Positions 18,190-26,510 of a stretch of 64,000 nucleotides of DNA are shown in pieces (positions within the stretch are counted from its first letter, which is position 1; each line of letters opens with the position of its first letter). Both the position numbers and the translations under genes were made by a program. The notes below the pieces were generated by a model. It saw nothing but the letters and a program-made list of their open reading frames with translations. It was not told where the DNA came from and made no database searches. The stretch covers positions 1,322,001 to 1,386,000 of the forward strand of contig NZ_CP074436.1 in assembly GCF_016858305.2 (NCBI RefSeq), written 5' to 3'. This stretch comes from Polaribacter sp. Q13 (lineage in GTDB: Bacteria > Bacteroidota > Bacteroidia > Flavobacteriales > Flavobacteriaceae).

Positions 18190-18222
18190 GCGTAAGCGAT
18201 TGAAACGGCATCCTTTTTATGC
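18190..18222. repeat. Interspersed repeat, copy 1
   Basis: A 33-bp sequence starting GCGTAAGCGATTGAAACG and ending in CCTTTTTATGC, identical to 33645-33677 except for one base. It belongs to the palindromic GCGTTAGSGATTG family common between flavobacterial genes. A partner arm with AGCATAAAAAGATA follows at about 18300. Confidence 0.75.
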
Positions 18223-18385
18223 AAAAAACACTTATTTAATTACAAAAACAAAATAGTATTAATTAAATAAATGTTTTTTTAGAATTCTGAATTATTTCAG
18301 CATAAAAAGATATAGCCTTTCGACTTCGCTCAAGATAAATTCCTAGCGCGGTTTTGTGTTTAAAATAAAACGCACAAAATACGCC

Positions 18386-18952
18386 CTAATTAAACCAAAC
18401 GATAAAGGTTTTCATTTTTGCCAAATCTGGAATTTGCTCTTTTGTAACTTTTTGAGTTGTAAAATCTTTTAAACCTAATTCTTCTTTATCTATAGCTATC
18501 GTTGCATTTAAGTCGTTTAAAAAAAGCGTTGCAGATGTTAAAGTCGTTTCTATTCTGTTAATATTATTATTGGCATTTATCTCTGAAAAACTTGAGTTAA
18601 CATTAATCCCAGATGCTGTTTTAAAACGTGCATCATGAATTTCGATACTTTTTATAGTAGACGTAGAATCTAATTGTTCTTTTGGCAAAATGGTAAGCAA
18701 TAGCTTCCCTCCTTTTTCAAAAATATAATATTCATCATCTTCCTGAAAGTAATTATCACCTTGTGCTCCTTCGCTTAAATTTTTAACGATAGAATCATTT
18801 TTAAAAATAGTACTTAATTGATTAATAGTCGTTTTAGTTGTCACTTCACCAACTTTTCCTTTTTCAATTTTAAATTTACTACTGTTACTACAACTAATTA
18901 TAAATAGAGAAAATGCGATTACTATAATTGGTGAGATATTTTTTTTAATCAT
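18386..18952 (-). CDS. Predicted lipoprotein of unknown function
   Basis: A 188-residue lipoprotein: signal with FIISC (Cys 21), then SNSSKF. The mature part has KGKVGEVTTKTTINQL, a region with YFQEDDEYYIFEKGGKLLLTI, and ends VTKEQIPDLAKMKTFIVWFN. The middle resembles a beta-sheet domain with short loops. I do not recognise a named family. It stands downstream of the HerA-like ATPase on the same strand, 43 bases apart, possibly co-transcribed. Confidence 0.65.
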   Translation of the reverse strand: MIKKNISPIIVIAFSLFIISCSNSSKFKIEKGKVGEVTTKTTINQLSTIFKNDSIVKNLSEGAQGDNYFQEDDEYYIFEKGGKLLLTILPKEQLDSTSTIKSIEIHDARFKTASGINVNSSFSEINANNNINRIETTLTSATLFLNDLNATIAIDKEELGLKDFTTQKVTKEQIPDLAKMKTFIVWFN

Positions 18953-18995
18953 TTTGTTGTTTTAAGTCGTTGTTTAAACGTTTATTATGAAAATA

Positions 18996-20567
18996 TTATT
19001 TTAATACTTTTTTTAAGATACCAAATGCCGCTCTAATAAAAGTGGCGCTTGTTAATACTTTTATAAGCGGGTTTTGAGCTGTACTTCTTCTTCTTGTTGT
19101 ACTTCTTGTTGCTCTTTCTTCTCTTTGTCTTTCTTTCTCTTTTTCCTTTGCTATTTTTTCTCTTTCTTTTTTATCGGCCTCTGCTTGTATTGCTTTTTCT
19201 TCTGCCTTGTTAATCTTTTCTATCTTGGCATTTAACATTTCATACGCACTTTCTCTGTCTAAGTTTTCATTGTACTTATAAAAAAGACGCGAATTATTTA
19301 TTACATTTTTCAACTCTTTATCTGTTAAAACATCCATTCTACTCATGGGTGCACGCAACATGGTTCTTGCCAACGGAGTGGGAATTCCTTTTTCATTTAA
19401 AACAGAAACAAACGCTTCTCCAATTCCTAATTGCGTTAAAACTTCCTTAGTATCATAATATTCTGAAGAAGGATAATTCTCTGCCGCCAACTTAATTGCT
19501 TTTCTATCTTTTGCAGTAAAAGCTCTTAATGCATGCTGAATTTTTAATCCCAATTGCGCTAAAATATCTTCTGGCACATCTTTAGGATTTTGCGTTACAA
19601 AATACAATCCGATTCCTTTAGAACGAATTAATTTCACAATACTTTCTATCTGATTTAATAAGGCCTTAGAAGCTTCTTCAAACACCAAATGTGCTTCGTC
19701 TATAAAGATAATTAACTCTGGTTTTCCGCTATCTCCTTGTTCCGGAAAAGTTTCATAAACCTCAGCTAATAATTGTAACATAAATGTTGAAAACAACTTT
19801 GGTTTGTCTTGTATATCGGTTAAACGCAATACAGAAATAATTCCTTTTCCGTCTTCATCTACTCTGGTTAAGTCTTCTACATCAAAAGATTTTTCTCCGA
19901 AGAATAAATCTCCTCCTTGTTGTTCTATTTCAACAATTTTACGCAAAATTGCACCGGTAGATGATGATGAAATTCGACCATATTCTGCTTGAATTTCTTC
20001 TTTCCCCTCGTTGGTAACATATTGTAAAACTTTTTTGAAGTCTTTAATATCTAAAAGCGCAAATTTATTGTCATCACAATATTTAAAAATGATGGCAACA
20101 ATTCCGCTTTGAGTTTCTGTTAAGTCTAAAATTCTTGATAATAAAACAGGTCCGAATTCTGATACCGTAGCACGCATTCTTGTTCCGTCTTGCTCTGAAA
20201 TGGTTAAAACTTCTATTGGAAATTTTTGTGCTGTAAACGGGAAACCAATTTTGGCGTGACGTTCGTCTATTTTTGCGTGTCCAGGACTTGGTTGCGCCAA
20301 ACCAGAAAGATCTCCTTTAATGTCCATTAATAAGACCGGAATTCCTTTTTCTGATAAATTTTCGGCTAAAACTTGCAACGTTTTTGTTTTACCTGTACCG
20401 GTTGCCCCTGCTATTAAACCATGCCTATTCAAGGTTTTAAGTGGAATTTTAACGATGGCATCTGTTATGGTTTCTTCCCCTAACATTGCTGCACCTAATG
20501 CTATAAAATCGCCTTTGGTTTTGTAACCGTTATTAATATATTCGAAAAACTCTTCCTTCTGACTCAT
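18996..20567 (-). CDS. HerA-like ATPase / helicase of the DUF853 (YjgR) family
   Basis: A 523-residue FtsK/HerA-superfamily ATPase. Walker A is GATGTGKT (54-61). Walker B is LIIFIDEAHLVF, followed by LNQIESIVKLIRSKGIGLYFVTQNPKDVPEDIL, a strong DUF853/YjgR signature. The C-terminal 80 residues are a Lys/Glu/Arg-rich coiled-coil-like tail (KEREKIAKEKEKERQREE) ending in a basic hydrophobic segment. Homologues are described as DNA-processing or AAA-like helicases with unclear roles. The N-terminal HAS-barrel is reduced. Full length and intact. Confidence 0.9.
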   Translation of the reverse strand: MSQKEEFFEYINNGYKTKGDFIALGAAMLGEETITDAIVKIPLKTLNRHGLIAGATGTGKTKTLQVLAENLSEKGIPVLLMDIKGDLSGLAQPSPGHAKIDERHAKIGFPFTAQKFPIEVLTISEQDGTRMRATVSEFGPVLLSRILDLTETQSGIVAIIFKYCDDNKFALLDIKDFKKVLQYVTNEGKEEIQAEYGRISSSSTGAILRKIVEIEQQGGDLFFGEKSFDVEDLTRVDEDGKGIISVLRLTDIQDKPKLFSTFMLQLLAEVYETFPEQGDSGKPELIIFIDEAHLVFEEASKALLNQIESIVKLIRSKGIGLYFVTQNPKDVPEDILAQLGLKIQHALRAFTAKDRKAIKLAAENYPSSEYYDTKEVLTQLGIGEAFVSVLNEKGIPTPLARTMLRAPMSRMDVLTDKELKNVINNSRLFYKYNENLDRESAYEMLNAKIEKINKAEEKAIQAEADKKEREKIAKEKEKERQREERATRSTTRRRSTAQNPLIKVLTSATFIRAAFGILKKVLK

Positions 20568-20668
20568 TTAAAACTAAATTTTGATAAAAATAATCAAAGT
20601 TTAATTGTTAGGAAATTATTTAAAGAGTTTGTTTGAATTTGTTTAGAAAAAATTAACGTGAGTTTTCT

Positions 20669-20896
20669 TTAATTTTTCAAGAATTGATCTAATTTAAGTT
20701 CTACCCCCTTAATTAACTGATTGGTTGCTGATGCGTTTACATGTTTTAATTCCTCAATAATTCTTTGATCTTTTTTTGAATAAAGTTTAGATGCTATCCA
20801 AGCTCCAATAATCATTTCTACCCAAGCGATTGGAAATAAAATTGCAGCCGTACTCCAAGTTCCTAATCCGGTATTTACACTCGCAATCCAAAACAC
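20669..20896 (-). pseudogene. Small membrane ORF, probably the remnant of a larger gene
   Basis: 75 codons from a GTG at 20896, with one strong transmembrane segment (AAILFPIAWVEMIIGAWIAS) and a charged amphipathic tail. The frame continues upstream as plausible protein sequence (WILTIVSGATSSFDFV) but is interrupted by TAG directly before the GTG. No ATG exists before the TAG that ends the preceding gene. This looks like the residue of a two-helix membrane protein that lost its start, but a genuine small protein from the GTG cannot be excluded. Confidence 0.35.
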
Positions 20897-20947
20897 CTAA
20901 ACAAAATCAAATGAACTAGTTGCACCTGAAACAATCGTTAATATCCA

Positions 20948-22126
20948 CTAAGAAATGGATTTAATGGTCCTTAATAATGAGCTAGGTGTTGTTTTATGGA
21001 CTTCAACATCTGTACAATTATTAAAGTTTTTGAACACCCCTATCTCTTTAATAAAAGCAGCTTTAAAGTCATCATTAAAAGAAAAGTTTTCTTCAAAAAA
21101 TAAATGATGAATATGAAGCGTCGCACTCTTTTTATCAGCCTTACAATCCATTCTTGCCACTAATTTCCCATCCCAAAGAATGGGTAATGAAAAATAGCCA
21201 TATTTACGTTTTGCAGCTGGAGTATAACATTCTATTTTGTAATCAAAATTAAATAAGTGCTGTATGCGTTTACGCTGAATCAATAAATTATCAAAAGGAG
21301 AAAGAATTTTTAGTTGACTATTTATGGGCTTACTTAACAAACTCAAAACATTAGGCAAGGCGTAATATACTTGTCCCTTAACATGCACTTCTAATAATTC
21401 ATTGTTAGCATACATATCCTTCAGTTCAGAAGAAACAAGTGTTTTGGTATTTTTAAGTAAATAGGCAATTTCACTTGCCATACCAATACCATTGGCTCTT
21501 AGATAGCTTGTAATTAAAAAACGAATATGTTCTTGCTGAGTAGGGCATTTCACATCAATATTCTCTGGTAAAACGCGTTCCGTAAGGTCATATACTTTGT
21601 GAAAATTCTTACGATTAGAAATCATCAAATCTCCTTGTATAAACAAATTCTCTAAAGCTTGCTTTGCCGGTTTACTTTGCCATTCCCCAACTTTAGCTGT
21701 GTGAACAAAATCCTTTGCCATTAAAGGCCCTTCGTTTTTTATGCGTTTTAGTATGGCATCCATGAGTTTGACATCTTTCTGAAACCAATGACTTTGTTCG
21801 TTCTTTAAAATAGCTTGTTTACGAGGAAGTGAATATTTATAGTCTCGAATTGGCAGATATGCTGCCGCATGCGACCAATATTCGAAAATCTGTTTGGTTT
21901 CAATTAACGTATCAATATCAGAAAGTTGATATTCTGGATTTCTATTCCATAACGTATGATGATGGGCACGTTGAATAGCAGAAATGGTATCTATCTGCAC
22001 ATAACCAAGATGTTCAATACTGGCAAGTGTATTAGCTAATGACGCACCTTTTAACTCACCAGGCAAAACACGTTGAGAAAGCAAAACTATCTTTTGAGCT
22101 TCTATTGGTGAAAGTATTTCTTTCAT
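20948..22126 (-). CDS. Winged-helix DNA glycosylase of the YcaQ / AlkX family
   Basis: A 392-residue HTH_42-family protein, typical length. YcaQ/AlkX enzymes unhook DNA interstrand crosslinks and remove bulky alkylated purines. The catalytic Gln-hydrophobic-Asp motif is present as Q44-I-D46 in GYVQIDTISAIQRAHHHTLWNR, and the conserved FEYWSHAAAYLP block follows. ILSPFDNLLIQRKR and YGYFSLPILWDGKLVARMD are typical of the C-terminal winged-helix region. It is transcribed with or just after the nrnA-like gene, 44 bases apart. The reaction is inferred from the family. Confidence 0.88.
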   Translation of the reverse strand: MKEILSPIEAQKIVLLSQRVLPGELKGASLANTLASIEHLGYVQIDTISAIQRAHHHTLWNRNPEYQLSDIDTLIETKQIFEYWSHAAAYLPIRDYKYSLPRKQAILKNEQSHWFQKDVKLMDAILKRIKNEGPLMAKDFVHTAKVGEWQSKPAKQALENLFIQGDLMISNRKNFHKVYDLTERVLPENIDVKCPTQQEHIRFLITSYLRANGIGMASEIAYLLKNTKTLVSSELKDMYANNELLEVHVKGQVYYALPNVLSLLSKPINSQLKILSPFDNLLIQRKRIQHLFNFDYKIECYTPAAKRKYGYFSLPILWDGKLVARMDCKADKKSATLHIHHLFFEENFSFNDDFKAAFIKEIGVFKNFNNCTDVEVHKTTPSSLLRTIKSIS

Positions 22127-22170
22127 GCAGAGTCTTGTATTTATTTTTAATCTATTTTACAAGGCTATTC

Positions 22171-23199
22171 TTACTGTTTTTGAAAATACTGAGGAATCAA
22201 TCCTTTTAATTTCTCTAAAGTTTCATCAACAGTTAAATCACTCATTCCACCAGAAGCATTTGCATGTCCACCTCCATTAAAATGTTCTTTTGCCAACATA
22301 TTTACTGGATTTTCTGCTCCTTTAGATCGGAAAGAAATTTTCATAATTCCATCTCTTTCTGTAAATACAATCGCAGCTTTCATTCCTTTTATGGATAAAA
22401 CTAAGTTTGCTAAACTATCGGTATCTCCTTTTTTATACTGATATTTTGCTAATTCTTCTTTAGACAAAGATATAATAGCCACATTATAATCGTACAAAAT
22501 CACTAATTTTTCGCTCATTGCATATCCTTGCAAACGCAAACGAGTTTCTGTATTATTATCACTTAGTTTCTCGTGAATTAAATGATGCTCTACTCCCGCA
22601 GCTAAAATTTTGGCTAAAACTTCATGTGTTCTCGGTTTTACAGAATTGAATCTAAAACTTCCTGTATCTGTTAAAATACCTAAGTATAAAGGCGTTCCTA
22701 TTTTTTCATCTAACAAATCTAAATGACCTGATTGCTCTATTAAATCTACAATTAATTGTGATGTTGACGATGCTGTTGTTTCTGAAACAGTGATTGTAGG
22801 AAACTCTTCTGGGTTTAAATGATGATCTATCATTATTTTCTTACAAGTTGCTGCTTCTAACAATACTTGCATTACTGATCCTACTCTATTGGTTGCATTA
22901 TAATCTAAACAGAAAATTAAATCTGCTTTCTGCATTTGTTCTGTTACTTCTTCAGGATTTTCATCCATTAAAAGAATTGAAGAAGTATCTAACCAATCTA
23001 AAAAACCGGGTGCTTTGTCTGGATGACAAACCGCTGCTTTTTTTCCTAATTTTTCAATAAAATAAAGTAAGCCTAAAGAGGATCCGATTGAGTCTCCGTC
23101 TGCAGATTTATGTGCTGTAATAACAATATTTGATGCAGCTAAAATTTCTGCTTCTATTTGTTTGTAAATATTCATAGATTGTGTTTTTGCAATTGCCAT
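22171..23199 (-). CDS. DHH/DHHA1 phosphoesterase, NrnA-like (oligoribonuclease / pAp phosphatase)
   Basis: A 342-residue protein with both domains. The DHH domain has TAHKSADGDSIGSSLGL (metal ligands H30, D34, D36), FCLDYNATNRVG and IDHHLNP. The DHHA1 domain has the RNA-binding loop GGGHANASGG near the C-terminus. NrnA degrades oligoribonucleotides of 2-5 nt and 3'-phosphoadenosine 5'-phosphate. A second ATG at codon 9 (23175) is an equally plausible start, since the family usually begins close to it. No paralogue is in the window. Confidence 0.9.
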   Translation of the reverse strand: MAIAKTQSMNIYKQIEAEILAASNIVITAHKSADGDSIGSSLGLLYFIEKLGKKAAVCHPDKAPGFLDWLDTSSILLMDENPEEVTEQMQKADLIFCLDYNATNRVGSVMQVLLEAATCKKIMIDHHLNPEEFPTITVSETTASSTSQLIVDLIEQSGHLDLLDEKIGTPLYLGILTDTGSFRFNSVKPRTHEVLAKILAAGVEHHLIHEKLSDNNTETRLRLQGYAMSEKLVILYDYNVAIISLSKEELAKYQYKKGDTDSLANLVLSIKGMKAAIVFTERDGIMKISFRSKGAENPVNMLAKEHFNGGGHANASGGMSDLTVDETLEKLKGLIPQYFQKQ

Positions 23200-23337
23200 T
23201 TATTATAGCAATATTTTCCTTTTTAAAGGGATGCAAAGTTAGGTTATTATTGTGGTGTGGAAGGAAGAATTTAAAGTTTAATGGAGGCGGAAGTTTTGGA
23301 AGGTTTTGTTGAAAAAATATTCTAAAGATACTTCGCT

Positions 23338-23467
23338 AACGTTGTTGTGTATTGAAAGTTGCGTTTTTAATTAGCGGCTATTTTCCACTGGAAAATTGAA
23401 GTGAGTAAAAAAGCAACTACTTTTGGTTAAGCACTAATTTAGCAATTTTTAATACACGGTGTTGGGC
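23338..23467 (-). repeat. Cassette hairpin element, copy B (attC-like)
   Basis: 130 bp immediately 3' of the PDDEXK nuclease gene. In gene orientation it begins GCCCAACACCGTGTATTA and ends ATACACAACAACGTT, with an inner hairpin ATTTTCC/GGAAAAT. The outer GCCCAAC pairs, with one mismatch, to GTTGTGC at the cassette's 5' boundary (24555-24561). Confidence 0.75.
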
Positions 23468-23472
23468 ACTGG

Positions 23473-24495
23473 CTATTCATTTTTAATTACTTCTTCTAAT
23501 TCTTTAATTAAATCTTCCTTGTTTGGTAATATGTAAGTGTATTTTGAAGCAAATACATTATTTTCAAATCCGCCTAAAATATATTCAGCTGTAATTTCAT
23601 CTTTCTCGGTACATAAAATTATTCCAATAGGAGGATTGTCATTATCATCATTAACTTCAGTTTTGTAATAATTCAAATAAGTGTTTAATTGTCCTCCATC
23701 TGATATTTTTAGCTTAGTAGTTTTAAGTTCTATTAATATATATGATTTTAATATTTTGTTATAAAAAACCATATCTACGTAATAGTGAGTATTATTAATT
23801 GTTACTCTTTGTTGAGATCCAACAAACATAAAACCTTTTCCTAACTCTAATAAGAAATCCTCAATATGTCTAATTAACTTTGCTTCTAAATCTTTTTCTA
23901 GCATTGGTTTGTTTTCTGGAATTCCCAGAAATTCAAAAACATAAGGACTTTTTACAATATCTTCAGGTTTAGTTAATTCTTGTCCTTTTTTAGATAATTC
24001 TATTATTTTTTCTTTATTAGCTTTTCCAGAAGAAAGTAATAATCTTTCAAAAAGAGAACTATCTATTTGTCTTTTTAATTCTCTTATTGACCATTTAGAA
24101 TTTTTTGTCTCAGTTTCATAAAACTGTCTTTTTTCTAAATTTTCTATTATTAATAATTCACAGAGATGAGACCAACTTAAGTGTCCAGACAGTGTCTGGA
24201 TATCTTTATACTCAAGATGTAGTTTTCTCATATTAAATAAATTAGAACGAGAAAATCCACGACCTAATTCATTTGTTAATTCTTTAGAAAGTTTTAGAAT
24301 TACTTGATTTGCTGTTTTCATATCAAGACTTTCTTTCTGCTCATTCAAAAGAATTTGTTCACCAATTTTCCAATAAGTCAGGATTAATTCATGATTTACC
24401 TTAGTTGCAACTTTTTTTCGTGAATTTGAAATAATAGATTTAATACTTTCTATTAAGTCACTTTGATGATTAGTTAAACTAGATTTTTTCTCCAT
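23473..24495 (-). CDS. PDDEXK nuclease domain protein (DUF1016 / YhcG family), cassette gene
   Basis: A 340-residue protein with the two-part YhcG architecture: an N-terminal DUF1016_N helical domain (about 10-150; VNHELILTYWKIGEQIL, GRGFSRSNLFNMRKLHLEY, WSHLCELL) and a C-terminal PDDEXK nuclease fold (about 185-330) with core D241 ... E256-L-K258 (YYVDMVFYN ... YILIELK). Family members are found in defence islands and near restriction systems, and YhcG is proposed to be a DNA nuclease. The gene is alone between cassette boundaries, which suggests horizontal acquisition. It appears intact. Confidence 0.9.
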   Translation of the reverse strand: MEKKSSLTNHQSDLIESIKSIISNSRKKVATKVNHELILTYWKIGEQILLNEQKESLDMKTANQVILKLSKELTNELGRGFSRSNLFNMRKLHLEYKDIQTLSGHLSWSHLCELLIIENLEKRQFYETETKNSKWSIRELKRQIDSSLFERLLLSSGKANKEKIIELSKKGQELTKPEDIVKSPYVFEFLGIPENKPMLEKDLEAKLIRHIEDFLLELGKGFMFVGSQQRVTINNTHYYVDMVFYNKILKSYILIELKTTKLKISDGGQLNTYLNYYKTEVNDDNDNPPIGIILCTEKDEITAEYILGGFENNVFASKYTYILPNKEDLIKELEEVIKNE

Positions 24496-24661
24496 TTTGT
24501 AAAAGTATAATTTTATGTTTTATTATACTGTTTTTCTTCCTTTTTTCAGCTTGCGCACAACGTTAACGTGAATATGGAACGTTTAAATGTTTTATATTCA
24601 TAGTTAGCGAAGTACGAGTTTTATTCTTTTAGAAACAAACTAAATTATAAAACTTACTGCA
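24496..24661. other. Cassette B 5' boundary and flank
   Basis: Contains GCGCACAACGTT (24553-24564), the 5' boundary repeat of the nuclease cassette, followed by AT-rich sequence up to the stop of the response regulator. No gene is seen. Confidence 0.5.
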
Positions 24662-25417
24662 TCAGTCAATCCAGTTTTTAAAATCTTTTACACGTTCTCT
24701 ACTCACTATAATTTCAGTTTCAGAATAAGAATGTAACATCAATTTTAAACGAGAATTAGAATATGCAATAATGTCTTTTATTGCATTTATATGCACAATA
24801 AAAGTTCGGTTGACTCTAAAAAAATGCTCCGGATTTAATTGTTCTTGCCATGTTTCTAAAGAGTTATCTAACAAGTAATTTCTATTTTCTTTGGTATGAA
24901 TATACGTCGATTTATTTTCACTATAAAAACACTCAACATCATTAATAGGAATAATTTTTATATGCTGCCCTACTTTAATAGAAATTCGTTTTTTAAACTT
25001 TCTATCTACCGGGTTTACCAATAATTTTCTAATATCATCTAGATTAACTTGAACATCTGTTTGTTTTGGCCGATGCTCTTTAAATTTATCTACCGCAACT
25101 TTAAGTTCATCTTCATCTAATGGTTTTAGTAAATAATCAATACTATTTAATTTGAATGCTTTTAACGCATATTCATCATACGCAGTCGTAAAAATAATGG
25201 CAGATTTTACGTCAATTTCTTCAAAAATTTCAAAAGACAATCCATCCGAAAGCTGAATATCTAAAAATATTAAATCTGGATGCTCGTTATTCTGTAACCA
25301 ATTTAAAGACTCTTCTACAGAGTGCAACATTTGCTGAACTTCTAAATCTAAAGCAGCTAACATTCTATTTAGTCTTCTTGCTGCAGGCTTTTCATCTTCA
25401 ATTATTAATACGTTCAT
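24662..25417 (-). CDS. LytTR-type response regulator
   Basis: A 251-residue regulator. The receiver domain (1-120) has acidic pocket EDE (7-9), phospho-acceptor D53 in LIFLDIQLSDG and the conserved Lys in YLLKPLD. The LytTR DNA-binding domain (about 140-250) has KRISIKVGQHIKIIPINDVECFYSENKSTYIHT and FFRVNRTFIVHINAI. It is the natural partner of the LytS-type kinase at 26510-27871, from which it is separated by three 2TM genes. Targets are unknown; LytTR proteins commonly regulate surface or membrane functions. Confidence 0.93.
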   Translation of the reverse strand: MNVLIIEDEKPAARRLNRMLAALDLEVQQMLHSVEESLNWLQNNEHPDLIFLDIQLSDGLSFEIFEEIDVKSAIIFTTAYDEYALKAFKLNSIDYLLKPLDEDELKVAVDKFKEHRPKQTDVQVNLDDIRKLLVNPVDRKFKKRISIKVGQHIKIIPINDVECFYSENKSTYIHTKENRNYLLDNSLETWQEQLNPEHFFRVNRTFIVHINAIKDIIAYSNSRLKLMLHSYSETEIIVSRERVKDFKNWID

Positions 25418-25439
25418 AAGTTTGTGGTTTGTAAAAAAG

Positions 25440-25580
25440 GTTAAAAATTAACGCAAAGTTCGCGAAGAGTTTTCGCTAAGTGCGCAAAGAAAAAAAACTA
25501 TAAAACCGGTCTTTTATTCTAATTTGTAAAAAAACTCTGTGAATCTCAGCTTTTTCTCCGTGAATCTCTGTGTAACAAAA
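25440..25580. repeat. CGCAAAG / CTCTGTGAATCTC interspersed repeat
   Basis: Direct and inverted fragments (ACGCAAAGTTCGCGAAGAG, AACTCTGTGAATCTCAG, GTGAATCTCTGTGTAAC) similar to pieces at 35745-35790 and 58480-58570. It sits inside the two-component operon, between the 2TM genes and the regulator. Confidence 0.6.
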
Positions 25581-25892
25581 CTACTTTTCCATAAATTCTT
25601 TAATTTTCTTTTCTTCCCAATCATTTCCAAAACCAATAGATTTAAAACCGAAAACACCCATCCAATGAAAAAACATTACTATTCCCCAAAAAAGCCAGGT
25701 AGAATAAACCCCGAAATTAGAAAAAGCATCTACTATAGTGTAACCACTTTGTATTAAGCCAAAGATAACAATTCCACTAATAAAAATGTTTCCTAAAACG
25801 TACACCATTAAATGGACGTAAAATCCTTTTATGGCTTTTACACGTTTTTTAGCCTTTATATACTTGTCCTCTTGTCTAAAATCTTGTTGCAT
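25581..25892 (-). CDS. 2TM domain-containing protein, third free copy
   Basis: A 103-residue protein with the 2TM-domain pattern: a basic N-terminus DKYIKAKKRVKAIKGFYVHL, two transmembrane segments (about 35-55 and 68-85), a Trp-rich loop (WLFWGIVMFFHWMGVFG) and the terminal DWEEKKIKEFME. It is a paralogue of the two genes upstream and of the kinase's C-terminus. The role is unknown, but the fixed position between kinase and regulator suggests a membrane component of the same signalling unit. Confidence 0.85.
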   Translation of the reverse strand: MQQDFRQEDKYIKAKKRVKAIKGFYVHLMVYVLGNIFISGIVIFGLIQSGYTIVDAFSNFGVYSTWLFWGIVMFFHWMGVFGFKSIGFGNDWEEKKIKEFMEK

Positions 25893-25896
25893 CGTT

Positions 25897-26184
25897 TTAA
25901 TTCTTTTCGTTCATAAATTCTTTAATTTTCTTTTCTTCCCAATCTTTTCCTAAACCTATTAAATTCAATCCAAAAACGGATAACCAATGAAAGAAAAGCC
26001 CTGTTCCCCAACCACATAAAGAGAACCAAAACCAATGAAAATGAGGTTCAAACTTTAAATTTACAAAAATGATAATAGGAATCACAATACAGTAAATACT
26101 TAAATGTGTATAAAACCCTTTTATCTTTTTCACTCTTTTTTGAGCTTTAATATACTGTTGTTTTTGAGCTAAACTTGTCTCCAT
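25897..26184 (-). CDS. 2TM domain-containing protein, second free copy
   Basis: A 95-residue 2TM protein: QQYIKAQKRVKKIKGFYTHLSIYC, two membrane helices around HFHWFWFSLCGWGTGLFFHW and terminal GKDWEEKKIKEFMNEKN. Its loop FHWFWF is shared with the 2TM domain fused to the kinase (GFHWFWFPIFGWGMG), so these two are the closest pair in the array. It lies 4 bases before the next 2TM gene and 2 bases after the previous one, consistent with translational coupling. Confidence 0.85.
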   Translation of the reverse strand: METSLAQKQQYIKAQKRVKKIKGFYTHLSIYCIVIPIIIFVNLKFEPHFHWFWFSLCGWGTGLFFHWLSVFGLNLIGLGKDWEEKKIKEFMNEKN

Positions 26185-26186
26185 GA

Positions 26187-26510
26187 TTATCTTCTATAAT
26201 TTTGTTCATCCATATATTTCTGAATCTTCTTTTGCTCCCAATCTTTATTTAGAAACAAACTTAAACCAAAAGTATTTAATGCCTGAAATGCAACTCCGAT
26301 TCCCCAATACATCCAAATTTTATAATTATGATAATCAGAAGCAGCTTCCATAAATGTAACTCCATCATTCATATCTCCAACAATAAAAATGGCACTTAAA
26401 AAGATATTTACAATAACATAGGTTGCCAAGTGCTTATAGAATTTACTTATCTTTTCAACTCTTTTCTTTGCTAAAATATATTTTTGTTCTTGTGTAAATT
26501 CGCGTTCCAT
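26187..26510 (-). CDS. 2TM domain-containing protein, first free copy
   Basis: A 107-residue 2TM protein: QKYILAKKRVEKISKFYKHLATYV, first helix to about residue 45, an insert with DGVTFMEAASDYHNYKIWMYW, second helix, and NKDWEQKKIQKYMDEQNYRR. Its start codon overlaps the kinase stop by one base (26510), a strong sign of translational coupling. The loop differs from its neighbours, so the paralogues have diverged and may sense different cues (inference). Confidence 0.85.
   Translation of the reverse strand: MEREFTQEQKYILAKKRVEKISKFYKHLATYVIVNIFLSAIFIVGDMNDGVTFMEAASDYHNYKIWMYWGIGVAFQALNTFGLSLFLNKDWEQKKIQKYMDEQNYRR

Noticed and set aside
18177-18224. N-terminal extension of the cupin protein from ATG 18224
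   Set aside because: Encoded by an interspersed repeat that is non-coding at its second location.
23338-23467. Possible CRISPR repeat
   Set aside because: The element occurs once per locus with no regular spacers and is tied to gene 3' ends.
23473-24495. PDDEXK gene as part of a restriction-modification or multi-gene defence island
   Set aside because: No methylase, specificity subunit or other defence gene is adjacent; it is a lone cassette gene.
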